Notes: a model not told the origin generated them from the sequence alone. Shown: positions 33,213 through 43,140, counted from the stretch's first letter. The stretch is 64,000 bases of DNA from Narthecium ossifragum (GCA_963920575.1 OY986972.1:8878010-8942009), one strand, 5' to 3'. Program-made: numbers and translations.

Positions 33213-33645
33213 CTAAGCACAAATATAACATTTCACCTTTTTCCCACGTTCACAAATCGTAGGATCATACCAGTTGAAGAAATCGCACCACCTTTGATTT
33301 GCATAACCATTAACCAGTGCTCCAAACTCAAAAGCAACAAATAAACTGGATATATCACATATGACCTCACCCCACACGTATACGTCCCCTAGAGCATCGC
33401 AGTCATCCTGGGCAGAACCATGACTTGATGTGCTAGGAGCACTTGAAACACTGACTCTAAAAACATCTGATGTAGCTCCTTTCACTTGCATAGTTGTTGC
33501 ATCTGATCTTTCAAAACTTATTAGGTTTTCAGAAGAAGAAGCTACCGACAAAGCAATTGAATTTAGGTAGTTGTCTGGACAAGTAATTTCCAGTGCGGTA
33601 CCAATGGAGCTGTCACTGGGACTGTTGGATATCAAATCTTTAGAA
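33213..33645 (-). pseudogene. Chimeric ORF: PRAF/RCC1-type fragment joined to GRF-like fragment
   Basis: An open frame of about 140 residues. The first part ([54 protein letters not shown]) matches plant proteins with PH, RCC1 and FYVE domains (PRAF family) at the start of the RCC1 repeats. The second part ([25 protein letters not shown]) looks like a GRF zinc-finger region. The junction lies near 33350. Two unrelated genes thus share one frame. If transcribed it would give a fusion peptide; there is no evidence that it does. Confidence 0.65.
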
Positions 33646-34000
33646 TCCTGTACACCAAATAAACTTCCTTATACCAAGACCCCTCGAAGCATATTAAAGC
33701 TTATGAAGAATAGAATACAGAAAGAGGTATCTTCCAAACAATTGATAGGAGCTATCTTTCATGTCTGACAAATGATTCACAAAGAAAATACAGAAGAAGA
33801 AGAAATCTAGATGAGCTCAAGAAAAATAAAAAACTCGGCAGGCCACCAATATATGAGATGATAAAATTGGCTTTCAGCTAAAAACCATTCAAGCCAATTG
33901 CTCGTTGCAGATTCACTTCCAGGCAAATAAATAAAGTACTTATAATGATAGGTCACACACATTGCACAGTTCCTTTTTGGCCATTGACTATCACATGGTC

Positions 34001-34080
34001 ACAACTCAGTAGGAGGTTATCTATAGTCACAACTCAGTAGGAGGCTATCTATAGTCACAACTCAGTAGGAGGCTATCTAG
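34001..34080 (-). repeat. Three tandem 28-bp units at the inner end of the right arm
   Basis: GTCACAACTCAGTAGGAGG plus CTATCTATA is present three times here but once in the left arm, so it expanded after the inverted duplication. Confidence 0.85.
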
Positions 34081-34806
34081 ACTTCAGGAACATATAAAAG
34101 GAATGCCTTACCTCATAAGGTCAATGGACATCAATTGTCCACACAAAAAATAAGAAAGAGATTCACAAGTAAGATCAAGCTCATTATAAAGTACATGCAT
34201 TAATTACTTCAGATTACTAAATGCTATGTTGCACCAACATTCTCACAAGAAACAAAAATGCAAACTGCAATCATGGAGTCAAAAGCAATAAACGGATATC
34301 CAGAATAATGTAATGTGTATCACAATTAAGAAAAAGGTTATGGCCCCCATGATATCTTTAATCTATTATCCATTCAAATTTCTCTTGGTGTCAGACAGAA
34401 AGAATGAACAGAGTACACAGCTTAAAACTTTCTCAGAAGAGAATTCAAAAAATCTCAAGTAAAAAGGTAAGTTGTCAGGAAGATAAAACAGTAAAATAAA
34501 TGTGCTTACATAATTCCAAACAATAAGAGAGCAGGTCATCAAGGAGATAAAACTACATGAATAATATCGACCTTGAGCACTTGCACAATATCATTAACAT
34601 TTCAGATGCTAAAAGTTAAAATAAGGCTTTAATAGTATAAGTTGCATACAGCGTAGTCGATGAAATGGGCAGCCTGACAAACATACATGACGATGGGGAC
34701 GAAGTCTCCTTAGGGGTGGCAGAACCAACGCTGCCGGCGGGCGCAGAAGTGGACGATTTTGCTGTTGATGAAGGAGACGCTGGTCTTGGATCCGACGTGC
34801 CGTTGA
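34049..34806 (-). repeat. Right arm of the 758-bp inverted repeat
   Basis: It is nearly identical to 29426-30183 in inverse orientation. A TAC-to-TAA change introduces a stop in the sialyltransferase-like exon. Its outer end is exactly the junction with the Athila/Tat-type gag. Confidence 0.93.
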
Positions 34807-35195
34807 TGAAGATTGGCCATAGGGTCGGGAAGATCATGAGGATCGGGATTATCCATGGATGAATGAGAATGAGCTAATGGTTAATGCGAAGCAACACGAT
34901 AATCCAAAAATGCTTGCAATGTAATATCCAAATCGGAATCCTCATTCACATTCATTCACACATCACGAAGAGCATACAAGGTTAAGAAATACAAACAGTG
35001 CACTCTCGGTGACATGTTGTCGACGATCGCTCCTCCACCGCTCGGAAGGATGCTTCGTCGCTCCCCCTTTCGATCACAAAAAGATATGACAATATTAGCA
35101 CGATTCTATTTTTGGTATTTTATATAGTAGGTAAAATAAAACAACTAATTGGAAAGAAAACTACACTAAGTAAGCTACTCAAAACTAGTTAGCAT
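34807..35195 (-). pseudogene. gag start and leader of Athila/Tat-type element 1
   Basis: ATG at 34856 (- strand) opens MDNPDPHDLPDPMANLH, which then runs into the inverted-repeat arm. The leader between it and the primer site has no ORF. This fixes the position of the composite block about 17 codons into gag. Confidence 0.6.
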
Positions 35196-35213
35196 TCCCC
35201 GGCAACGGCGCCA
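35196..35213 (-). other. Primer binding site (tRNA-Asp type), element 1
   Basis: On the element strand TGGCGCCGTTGCCGGGGA, complementary to the 3' end of tRNA-Asp, as is usual in Athila-type elements. It lies 6 bp from the LTR end. Confidence 0.85.
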
Positions 35214-36285
35214 AAATTTTGATGAGATATGGAAAGTGTCGCGGCTTAACGCGCCCAATCAAAATTACAAATTTATAATCAAACTCCTAACTAACTACCT
35301 ATGGGGTAGCTAACGGTGAGTCCGAGTCGATCCGCAGGGAAGAAACTAGAGTTGAAATGGCATACTAAGCATAATTATCTACCAAGAAGTTGGAGGAAAA
35401 GATTGAGATTTGGATTTTTAACTAGACTAGACCAAAATTAATGCAAAAAGGGACTAAGATATAAAGAGAGGCCGAGGGATCCTTAATCAATAACAAGGGT
35501 TCTAATAGGTCTTCCTAAGATAAGGGAATGTCTCCTCCAATTGAATGGTTAAATCCAAATTGTCGATAGGCGAATGGCTAGTTTCACCTATCGCTCGACG
35601 AAGATCGGGTTAAGAACCATCGTCGGCAAGAGCAATCATCTAAAGATCGGCGATCGAAGGGTGAGTTACGATCGCCGCTAACAAACCCTCTAATTAAGAT
35701 GGATTCGTCGCAAGAGAGCTAATGTGGTATGGACCTAGGTGCAATAGCGAGGTGGTTCTAGCACCTCGCTGACCAAAATCACAATGATATGATGGGTGGA
35801 GGGTTAGGAATAGATTGGTGGTGGTTCTAGCACCCCAATCTAGTCCAATCTTGGATTAGAATCCTTCGTCATGAGAGAATCCATGGTTTTAGCATGAATC
35901 CCTCTCACGAGAGGTTCCATCCAAGCCCTAACATGCAAGAGACCTAGATCTAGGACACAATAGGGCAATCCAAGCATTCATCAATGAAAATAACACCAAA
36001 TTCATAAAGAAATTAACTCCAATCCATACAACCATTCAATAGAGTAGCAAAAAGCCCTAAATCTTAAGAATCTCTAATAGAAATCCTTATTACATCATAA
36101 GAATCCCTAAGCTAAAAGTTAGTGACTCGTCTTGAGGGTTGGATCCATAGATGGAGGTTGATGAAGCTCTCCTCCCATGGATCTCCTCCAAAAAGTCCCC
36201 CTCTCAATTGGGTAAAAAGAATCTAAAAGAAAAAAAGCTGGAGAAAAACCTAAGAGAAGCTTCCCAAAATCCCCCAAAAGGGGTC

Positions 36286-36293
36286 TATTTATA
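36286..36293 (-). promoter_or_regulatory. TATA box of the element 1 LTR
   Basis: TATAAATA on the - strand, 65 bp from the first palindrome core at 36358. The second Athila-type LTR has the same arrangement with 64 bp. Confidence 0.6.
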
Positions 36294-36357
36294 GTACACA
36301 AGCCTCCCCCACTTGGATTAGATCTGGACCATTGATTTTGCTCGGCTGGCACAAAAG

Positions 36358-36725
36358 GATCGATCCTTATAGGGTAGAAGATCGATCTTCCTCTTCCGTG
36401 TGATCGCTGGTCCCGTGGAAGATCGATCTTCCTATAGATGAAGATTGATCTTTGTTCTTAATTGCTGGATGCGCCCCGATGAAGATCGATCTTTTAGTAG
36501 GCGAGGATCGATCCTCTAGAATGTCGCGCTCTGTCATCTCTTTTGCCCGTGAAAGATCGATCATGCACTTGGGAAAGATCGATCCTTCCAACACTTGCGC
36601 TCTGTCACTGAAAAATTCACATAAGGGATCGATCTTCTCATGATGGAAGATCGATCTTTGTTGTCCCGACTGGATTTCTTCTTAATGTCTTTCAAGGATC
36701 GATCTTCTTCATTAAAGGATCGATC
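36358..36725. repeat. Six pairs of GATCGATC palindromes upstream of the TATA box
   Basis: Cores start at 36358/36380, 36421/36443, 36484/36506, 36555/36577, 36627/36649 and 36697/36718. Spacing within pairs is 22 bp five times and 21 bp once. Pairs repeat every 63-72 bp. Flanks are symmetric (AGGATCGATCCT or GAAGATCGATCTTC). One core has a single change (GATTGATC). Confidence 0.95.
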
Positions 36726-36927
36726 TTCTTCATACTAAACTGGCCCGAATGAGTTCGTTTTAACTCGGAACTTGATCTAATCCTCGTTGAGGGCTCTTGT
36801 ACATGTAATGGGGTAATAATCGTCAGTAAGGCCTTGCTCGGAGACTAACGAGGTCAAGTTGAAGGGGTGATTTGTCCTCGAGCAAAGCAAAAGAGAAGTA
36901 AAAGGAAGGAAGATGAAAGAACTATAA

Positions 36928-37315
36928 TGTGAGGCCCGCTGGGTCTACCGGGGCGACAAGATGCCTGCACCTAGAGGGCGGGGCTGAGTCGGGTAGCCGG
37001 GTAAGCAATCCCACAACGCCTGGGTATGGTCCGGGGTTCGATATAAGTATATAGTAACCCCTTAACAGATACAACGTGTTTTAAAGCCGTGCTGGCAATG
37101 AACCGCAGAAAAACTCCAGTGTTAAGCGTGCTTGGGCTGGAGTAGGTTTGGGAGGGGTGACCTCCCGGGAAGTCCGATCGATCGGTGGGTTGATCGATCG
37201 ATCGGCTGCGGTGAGCCAAAAGCGGACAATATTGTGTCGGGTAAGGGCCCTCGGGTGGATCCTGGTCGGACCGGGAGCCCGGGGCCGGGGCCCAGTGGAG
37301 GGCCGGGGCGTTACA
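36928..37315 (+). repeat. 5' LTR of the TRIM
   Basis: 388 bp. It includes the palindromic stretch CCGATCGATCGGTGGGTTG followed by ATCGATCGATCGG near 37175-37205, and very GC-rich ends. Confidence 0.95.
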
Positions 37316-37317
37316 GT

Positions 37318-37387
37318 ATGGTATCAGAGCCGGAACCCAGCCGGAAATTGTGCCAGCGAGGACGCTGGGCCTCCAAGGGGGGTGGAT
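37318..37387 (+). other. Primer site and polypurine tract of the TRIM
   Basis: TGGTATCAGAGCCGG begins 4 bp after the LTR. CCAAGGGGGGTGGAT ends at the second LTR. These two signals fill the 72-bp internal region. Confidence 0.9.
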
Positions 37388-37775
37388 TGTGAGGCCCGCT
37401 GGGTCTACCGGGGCGACAAGATGCCTGCACCTAGAGGGCGGGGCTGAGTCGGGTAGCCGGGTAAGCAATCCCACAACGCCTGGGTATGGTCCGGGGTTCG
37501 ATATAAGTATATAGTAACCCCTTAACAGATACAACGCGTTTTAAAGCCGTGCTGGCAATGAACCGCAGAAAAACTCCAGTGTTAAGCGTGCTTGGGCTGG
37601 AGTAGGTTTGGGAGGGGTGACCTCCCGGGAAGTCCGATCGATCGGTGGGTTGATCGATCGATCGGCTGCGGTGAGCCAAAAGCGGACAATATTGTGTCGG
37701 GTAAGGGCCCTCGGGTGGATCCTGGTCGGACCGGGAGCCCGGGGCCGGGGCCCAGTGGAGGGCCGGGGCGTTACA
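37388..37775 (+). repeat. 3' LTR of the TRIM
   Basis: 388 bp, one difference from the first LTR seen by eye. Confidence 0.95.
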
Positions 37776-38215
37776 TATAAACTATCTAACAACAATCACC
37801 CGAACTACAATCAGTTATTTCTCAAATAGCTTCGGTTCTTATGCGATCAAAATTCATTCATATGCACACATAGATTCAAATGCATAACTCCATCCATCAA
37901 CCCATAGCACAAGTACAATGTAAGCGAATAATTCCATCAATAGCATCATTCAAACACTTCAAAGCACTTGAACAAGATTAAACCTCATCTAAGCAATCCG
38001 TGTAGTGAAAGATGCTACTTAAGTACTCGGGGTCTCATAGTCATTCAATTGGGGTTCCAATCAAAATTAGGCACCCTTAGTACTTTACACCGGTTGAACA
38101 AATGACAAGTTTTATTTAAATCATTTTTTTTTATTAATGAAAATAACTAGTGGTCGTGCAATGCCATGATCCCTTAGGCTTTCTACTAGACCCATGTAAC
38201 GGGATTTGGGCCAGT
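37776..38215. other. AT-rich sequence beyond the TRIM
   Basis: 440 bp without a supported gene. It is probably the outer part of the element 1 LTR or an adjoining untranslated region of an Athila/Tat-type element. No repeat partner was found in the window. Confidence 0.4.
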
Positions 38216-38279
38216 GGCACTACTACATTTATCTTAAGGAGTATTGGTTTTATTTTTGAGTGCCTGCGACAGCACATCA
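38216..38279 (+). repeat. End of an Athila-type 2 LTR, + orientation
   Basis: CACTACTACATTTATC through GCGACAGCACATCA is the reverse complement of the LTR end at 41628-41698. It is only 64 bp and abuts a chromovirus scrap. Confidence 0.8.
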
Positions 38280-38668
38280 GTTAGGGTAAACCGGGTCTGC
38301 CGATCTTGTTCGTTGGAGGTTGGCAGCCTCCATGTCTGTCTAGACCTGCGGGTGCTAGACATGACTGGCTTTAACGTGATATTTGGTATGGACTGGTTAG
38401 CAGCATATCGAGCTATCATCGACTGTGGTCGCCGGAGGTTGGTCGCTTGGACACAAGACGGGACACAGTTTGTGTTGTTGGGGGACCGGTTTTCAGCCGA
38501 TTTCTTTGCTTGTGGTGTGGGAAGGCGTAGCAGCGAGCTATCAGCCTTGTTGGCCAGCCTGTCCCTATTTAGTTCTGAGGGAGTGCAGCAGAGCAGTTTT
38601 CTTCGGATCGTGTGCGACTTTGCAGACGTGTTTTCCGAGGTGTTGTCAGGGCTTCCACCGTCCAGTAG
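38280..38668 (+). pseudogene. pol: Chromovirus protease-region scrap
   Basis: The frame reads [20 protein letters not shown], then [20 protein letters not shown], up to [10 protein letters not shown]. It matches residues 375-503 of the copy B polyprotein. Both ends are breakpoints: Athila LTR on the left, Athila-type internal sequence on the right. Confidence 0.85.
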
Positions 38669-39131
38669 TGCCACCAAGGTTAATTTAGCATATTAATCCA
38701 AATGGTATTTTTCAAAAATGAGAGTTTGTTTTTCCATACTAACACTAGCAAAACAAGATAGCTAGATCTCTCAAACAAAAATACTTGTTATCATGGTGAT
38801 CAAGAAGAAAGGAGTCAACATTATGCTCAAATATAATCGAATCATCCATTGACCTATTAAAAATATCGTCGTTCGCATTGTCAAGGATGTCAAGATCACA
38901 TGATCGAAAATAAATCCGTCGAGATATGAAAATATCTACTAAGGTCATCTCCTTTTTAATCACTAATGAAGATGAAATAGTCACAGGAAATATATCTCGT
39001 GACGTAATAGGAAAGCTTTCAACTTCAGTCAGATGAGATTTGTCGGATAAGTGCTCCAGGTTATCTCGACAGTCGACCGAATCTTCCTCGCGGTCGACTG
39101 GCCAAGACTGGACAGCTTCTTCATCTGCATT
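38669..39131 (-). pseudogene. Post-protease linker remnant, element 2
   Basis: Downstream of the protease stop, an open stretch (38745-38984) reads Asp/Ile-rich sequence such as CDLDILDNANDDIFNRSMDD. It is weakly reminiscent of the acidic linker of element 1. No family can be assigned. Confidence 0.3.
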
Positions 39132-39647
39132 CTATAGGAACTCCCCCGAAGCATCTCCAACCGCAACCTCCAATTCCCTCACATCAATAAAATAAACATG
39201 ACAATCATCCGCAGGATACTTCATGGCATCATATATTTCAAACTTAATAATTTTACCATCAAATTCCATGGTAAGTGTGCCACTACGCATATCTATCTTA
39301 GTATTGGATGTTTTTAAGAATGGTCTTCCCAACAAAATAGGAGTAGTTTGATCACCATTCTCCATATCAAGCACATAAAAATCAGCAGGGAAAACTAAAT
39401 CATTGACTTGCACATAAATATCTTCAACTACACCTTTAGGATAAGCGTTAGATCTGTCAGCCAATTGAATCACAACACCAGTTTCATTCAAAGGTCCAAG
39501 TTTTAAAGAAGCATATATAGAATATGACATAACATTGATAAAAGCTCCCAAATCTAACATGGCCTTCTCAAATTGTACATGGGATAGTAAACATACCTGG
39601 ATCCTTGCACTTTGCAGGAATTTTTCTTTGAAGATTTGCAGAAACAT
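39132..39647 (-). pseudogene. Aspartic protease, Athila-type element 2
   Basis: LDLGAFINVMSYSIYASLKL, then QLADRSNAYPKGVVEDIYVQ, FPADFYVLDM, and TTPILLGRPFLKTSNTKIDM. In this clade the active site is normally DLGASINVMP; here Ser is Phe and Pro is Ser, which would impair it. The frame is open over about 150 residues, but the link to gag is broken near 39650. Confidence 0.85.
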
Positions 39648-39684
39648 TTTCCCCTACTTTCACCTTCTCACATCCTTTAAGTTT

Positions 39685-40550
39685 CTATTTCCTCTTAATT
39701 GTGCATAATTCTTTCAAGAATTTAGCATAACGAGGTACTTGTTTAATAACATCTAAGAGTGGAATATTTACCTCACATCTATAAAAAGTCTCATATAGAT
39801 CTGAAATCTTTTCATATCTTCTTGATTCTGTTAAAGCCTGAGGAAAAGGAGGCACTGGTTTATAATCAGAAAGAGGTGGAAACTTACGTTTAGGTACGTC
39901 ATCATTATCGGAAAAGTGTTTGTTTGCCACAATGTTTTTCTCTTTTCCTTGCGGTGACGATGCAGTAACATCCTTTGCTTGAATCTCAACCTCTTTACCA
40001 CTTCTCAAAACGATTGCACTAGTTTTTTCTCTTGTATTTATTTCCGTTTGAGAGGGTGATTTTTCCGAATTTTGCGTCTCTAGCTTGCTAATTGCAGTCG
40101 CCATTTGGCCCGCCTGAAGTTCCAAACCTTGGTACTCGCATTTGCCTCTTGTTGAAATTGTTTTGTCTCCTGTTGAAATTACAAAGTATTAGTAGCAAGG
40201 GATTTAACAATATCTTCTAAAGACATACCAGAATTAGAAGTTGGGTTTGGTTGTGATCTCGGGGGGTATGGTGATCTATATTGCTGATATTGCTGGCCAG
40301 TTGGGCGAAATTGAGTTATGGGCTGATTTACTTGTGGATTCCCATAGTTGAGATTAGGGTGTTACCTCCATCCTGGATTATATGTGTTCGAATAGGGATC
40401 ACACTTCCTTTGTGGTAGTCCAGGGAAACTCCCCGCTGCATTTACTTGTTCAATGGGTTCCTCTTGAAGACTTGGGCACATATCGGTTGGATATCGTGCC
40501 ACCGAACAAATCCCACAAACTTTCGTTGTTTGCATATTACCTACAACCAA
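39685..40550 (-). pseudogene. Gag C-terminal part, Athila-type element 2
   Basis: Two pieces in different frames. 40550-40362 has the zinc-knuckle-like CGICSVARYPTDMCPSL and CDPYSNTYNPGWR. 40125-39685 has ELQAGQMATAISKLETQ, the start of pol-type AIVLRSGKEVE, and a segment ending DVIKQVPRYAKFLKELCT. The stretch between holds stops. Confidence 0.75.
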
Positions 40551-40583
40551 TTGATGAACAAGAGAAGTTAGACTCGCAATCTG

Positions 40584-41442
40584 TTATTCAAGGGATGAAA
40601 CATTTACCTCATTAATATGTTTTGAATAAGAATCAAGCCTAGTATTAAATTGTTGAAAATTAGTCGCCATATTTGCAATCAAGTTCCTCGCAGCTTCTGG
40701 AGTTTTATCCACCAAAGCTCCTCCACTAGCGGCATCAATCATACTCCTGTCAATGGTTAATATGCCCTCATAAAAATATTGGATAAGTAATTGCTCTCTA
40801 ATTTGATTATGGGAACAGCTTGCACATAATTTCTTAAAACGTTCCCAATACTCATGTAGAGATTCTCCGTTATGTTGCCTTACACCATATATCTCTTTTC
40901 TAATGTTGGCCACTCTTGAGGCTGGAAAATATTTCTCCAAAAATAATCTCTTCATCTCGTTCCATGTGATAATACTCCCAGAGGGTAAATAATAAAGCCA
41001 ATCCTTAGTCGAATCCTTCAAAGAAAACGGGAAGGCTATCAATTTGATTTGATCTTCAGTCACCCCCATGGGTTTCATACTTGTACACAAAACATGAAGC
41101 TCCTTTAAATGCTTGTGAGGTTCCTCACCTGTAAGTCCATGAAAAGTGGGTAAGAGATGTATTAGTCCAGATTTCAATTCAAAAGTAGTAGCAACATCCA
41201 AAGTAGGGAATGTAATGCATAAGGGTTGTTGATTCAAATCTGGGGCTGCAAGCTCTTTCAAAGTCCGATTTCCGACCATGACTTCCTCCTCTAAATTCAG
41301 AATCACTACCAAATAGGTGGTCAAGAGCCAAATTGTCCTCCTCAAAATTTATCTGAGCTTCCCTTCTTAACCTATGTAAAGTTCTTTCTATCTTTGGATC
41401 GTAATGGAATTTGCCTTGATTGAACGATCGAGTTATACTCAT
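40584..41442 (-). pseudogene. Gag N-terminal and core, Athila-type element 2
   Basis: ATG at 41442 starts MSITRSFNQGKFHYDPKIER, and the frame shifts near 41280. The core then reads HLLPTFHGLTGEEPHKHLKE, DSTKDWLYYLPSGSIITWNE, MKRLFLEKYFPASRVANIRK and IQYFYEGILTIDRSMIDAAS. This is the typical retrotransposon gag domain of Athila elements. It would form the capsid; one frameshift separates it from its start codon. Confidence 0.88.
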
Positions 41443-41604
41443 AAATAGTTAAGAAGGCTCTAATAAATCAAGAAAAACAAATCCAGAAAAGGTCTAGAGT
41501 GATGAAGATAAATAAAAATTCTATGCTAAAGCAATAATAAACGAAGTAAACTTTTTTTTATGAAAATAAAGATCACTATAAGCACAAAAATTAACTAGAA
41601 TCAC

Positions 41605-41622
41605 TCCCCGGCAATGGCGCCA
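41605..41622 (-). other. Primer binding site (tRNA-Asp type), element 2
   Basis: TGGCGCCATTGCCGGGGA on the element strand, one change from the site in element 1. Confidence 0.85.
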
Positions 41623-42518
41623 AAATTTGATATGTTGTCGCAGGCACTCAAAAATAAAACCAATACTCCTTAAGATAAATATAGTAGTGCAAGTACGAGT
41701 CGATCCCACGAAGAGTGTTTAGCCTAGTTTTGTGCTTAGTGAACAAAGATGGGGGGTTTTAAGCGTGAGGAAAACAGTAAAGAAATGATCTAAAGCGAAG
41801 AATCAAATTGAATCAAGAAAACAAACCTTGGTCTAAGTCAACATCCACCATCGGAATCCAACAACTGATCATTGATGCAAGTATCAATCAATTCATACCA
41901 TGAATATTCACCGTTCGAATTAAATTCGAATCTCTCCTCAATCATAGTTAATTAGAAACAAGCTATCCAATCAACCCTAACTACTAAACAACCTAAGACA
42001 AACGCTGTAGATTTAATCTAGTAGCAGCCTTAAGAATAGGGAGATCGATGAAGCTAAATAATACAAGCACAAGCGGTTGCATTTAATCTAGTTGAATATT
42101 CTTCCTAAGATCTATTAATCTCTGAAACGCAGTAAATCAATAGATCTCAGTTGCTTCGCAGATTAGAGGGATCAAACAATTACGGATTTGATATCCAACC
42201 TAGCAGTAGATCGCAATGAATAATAAACTAGTAGGCCTCCTAGCAATTAGACAAGACAATCATGAATATTTAATCACAGAAGAACATTCAATACTCAAGT
42301 ATAAACTGAACAATAAAAATAGATTAGATCTCACAGTTTCATTGATTATGAGGCTTCAGTTTCCTTGACCAAGGATCAAGGTTTAGCCACGCAAGACCAT
42401 TAAGAACAATCCTCAAAAGATTCCAATAAACTAGAGAAAACTTAGGAAAAATATAAAAGAGTAGAAAGTAGCAGCCAAAAGTATCCAAAAATCGCCCCTC
42501 AAACCCTAGAAAGAGTCC

Positions 42519-42526
42519 TATTTATA
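42519..42526 (-). promoter_or_regulatory. TATA box of the element 2 LTR
   Basis: TATAAATA on the - strand, 64 bp from the nearest palindrome core. Confidence 0.6.
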
Positions 42527-42589
42527 ACCTTAAGTGTCTCCATCCTCGGATTAGATCTGAACTGTTAATTTTCTTCACTGGGAAAGTAG

Positions 42590-42828
42590 GATCGATCCTT
42601 CCATAGGTGTAGGATCGATCCTTCCATAGGTGTAGGATCGATCCTTTGCATCAAAATCTTCAATTTTTGACTACGCCCGACTCGGATCGATCCTTTTATA
42701 GGTGTAGGATCGATCCTACTCCGTAGGATGGATAGTAGGATCAATCATACTGTGAACATCTGAAAAGTATGTGTTATGTCAGGTTGCCTGTATTAAAGGA
42801 TCAATCCTTTTAGGGAGAAGGATCGATC
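42590..42828. repeat. GATCGATC palindrome array, element 2 LTR
   Basis: Cores start at 42590, 42613, 42636, 42685, 42708, 42739 (GATCAATC), 42799 (GATCAATC) and 42821. Close spacings are 23, 23, 23 and 22 bp. The spacer TTCCATAGGTGT recurs, so the first three are tandem 23-bp units. Confidence 0.93.
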
Positions 42829-43140
42829 TTTCTTTCCAGAGTATTTACTGTTTTGCCATCCAGACTACATCATCAGTACTAAAATTGTCGTAACTTCCTT
42901 TAGGAAACTCGGAATCACGAACTGTAAAATTCTCCAGAAACTAGACTTCAAGAGCTTTCCAACCATATATGGAACATCATCTGGTTCTTCATCAGCATGT
43001 ACAGTTTAATCTTTAAAGTTGATCTATATACTCTTTTCAGCTTCTTTTCGAACTTAAGGACTTCAATTGCATCCTAAATCAAAATATAAGAATAATGAGT
43101 GATTTAGATATCAAATAAGCACAGGAGATTAAGTATTAAG

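Larger units (their letters stand above)
26222..34806. mobile_element. Composite block with MULE-like end and captured gene fragments
   Basis: This 8.6-kb block interrupts the gag of Athila/Tat-type element 1. Gag reads up to MDNPDPHDLPDPMANLH at 34807 and its distal part resumes at 26221. The left end, GGATAATTGTCTAAACCCCC, resembles termini of Mutator-like elements, and an ULP-associated ORF follows. The rest holds a minisatellite, a MITE and pieces of several unrelated host genes with introns, as in Pack-MULEs. No matching right terminal repeat or 9-bp target duplication was found, so a single Pack-MULE origin is unproven. Stepwise insertions or a Helitron are alternatives. Confidence 0.5.
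35220..36927 (-). repeat. 5' LTR of Athila/Tat-type element 1
   Basis: It begins TGATGAGATATGG on the + strand and matches 22694-23012 over the first 320 bp. It contains a TATAAATA box on the - strand (36286-36293) and, upstream of it, the six palindrome pairs (36358-36725). The TRIM at 36928 interrupts it, and similar AT-rich sequence continues at 37776-38215. Its outer end was not identified. Confidence 0.7.
36928..37775 (+). mobile_element. TRIM-like miniature LTR retrotransposon, very young
   Basis: Two 388-bp LTRs (36928-37315 and 37388-37775) with ends TGTGAGGCCC and GGCGTTACA differ at one base noticed (37074 T versus 37534 C). They flank only 72 bp. Perfect target duplication TATAA at 36923-36927 and 37776-37780. 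The internal piece has the primer site TGGTATCAGAGCC and the purine tract AAGGGGGGTGGAT. There is no coding capacity, so it must be moved by enzymes of another element. The TGTGAGG start and iMet primer point to a chromovirus helper. Confidence 0.95.
38669..41622 (-). mobile_element. Internal region of Athila-type element 2
   Basis: From the primer site at 41605-41622 the - strand reads gag, protease and a linker, then ends at the chromovirus scrap near 38669. RT, RNase H and integrase are missing, as in element 1. Several frameshifts show it is dead. Confidence 0.85.
41628..43140 (-). repeat. 5' LTR of Athila-type element 2
   Basis: It starts on the + strand TGATATGTTGTCGCAGGCAC. It holds a TATAAATA box (42519-42526, - strand) and upstream palindromes (42590-42828). 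The outer end is estimated where the next chromovirus-type LTR begins and is uncertain by tens of bases. Confidence 0.75.

Noticed and set aside
35196..35213. Possible tRNA gene
   Set aside because: Only 18 bp complementary to a tRNA end, at the LTR junction. It is a primer site. The same holds for 3301, 12241, 18876, 37319 and 41605. No full tRNA cloverleaf was seen anywhere.
36358..36725. GATCGATC clusters as Dam-type methylation or restriction sites
   Set aside because: Bacterial GATC systems have no place in plant nuclear LTRs, and the regular spacing needs another explanation.
37132..37829. Pairs of identical short ORFs in the TRIM
   Set aside because: They lie in the LTRs, are GC-driven, and differ in frame with no protein similarity.
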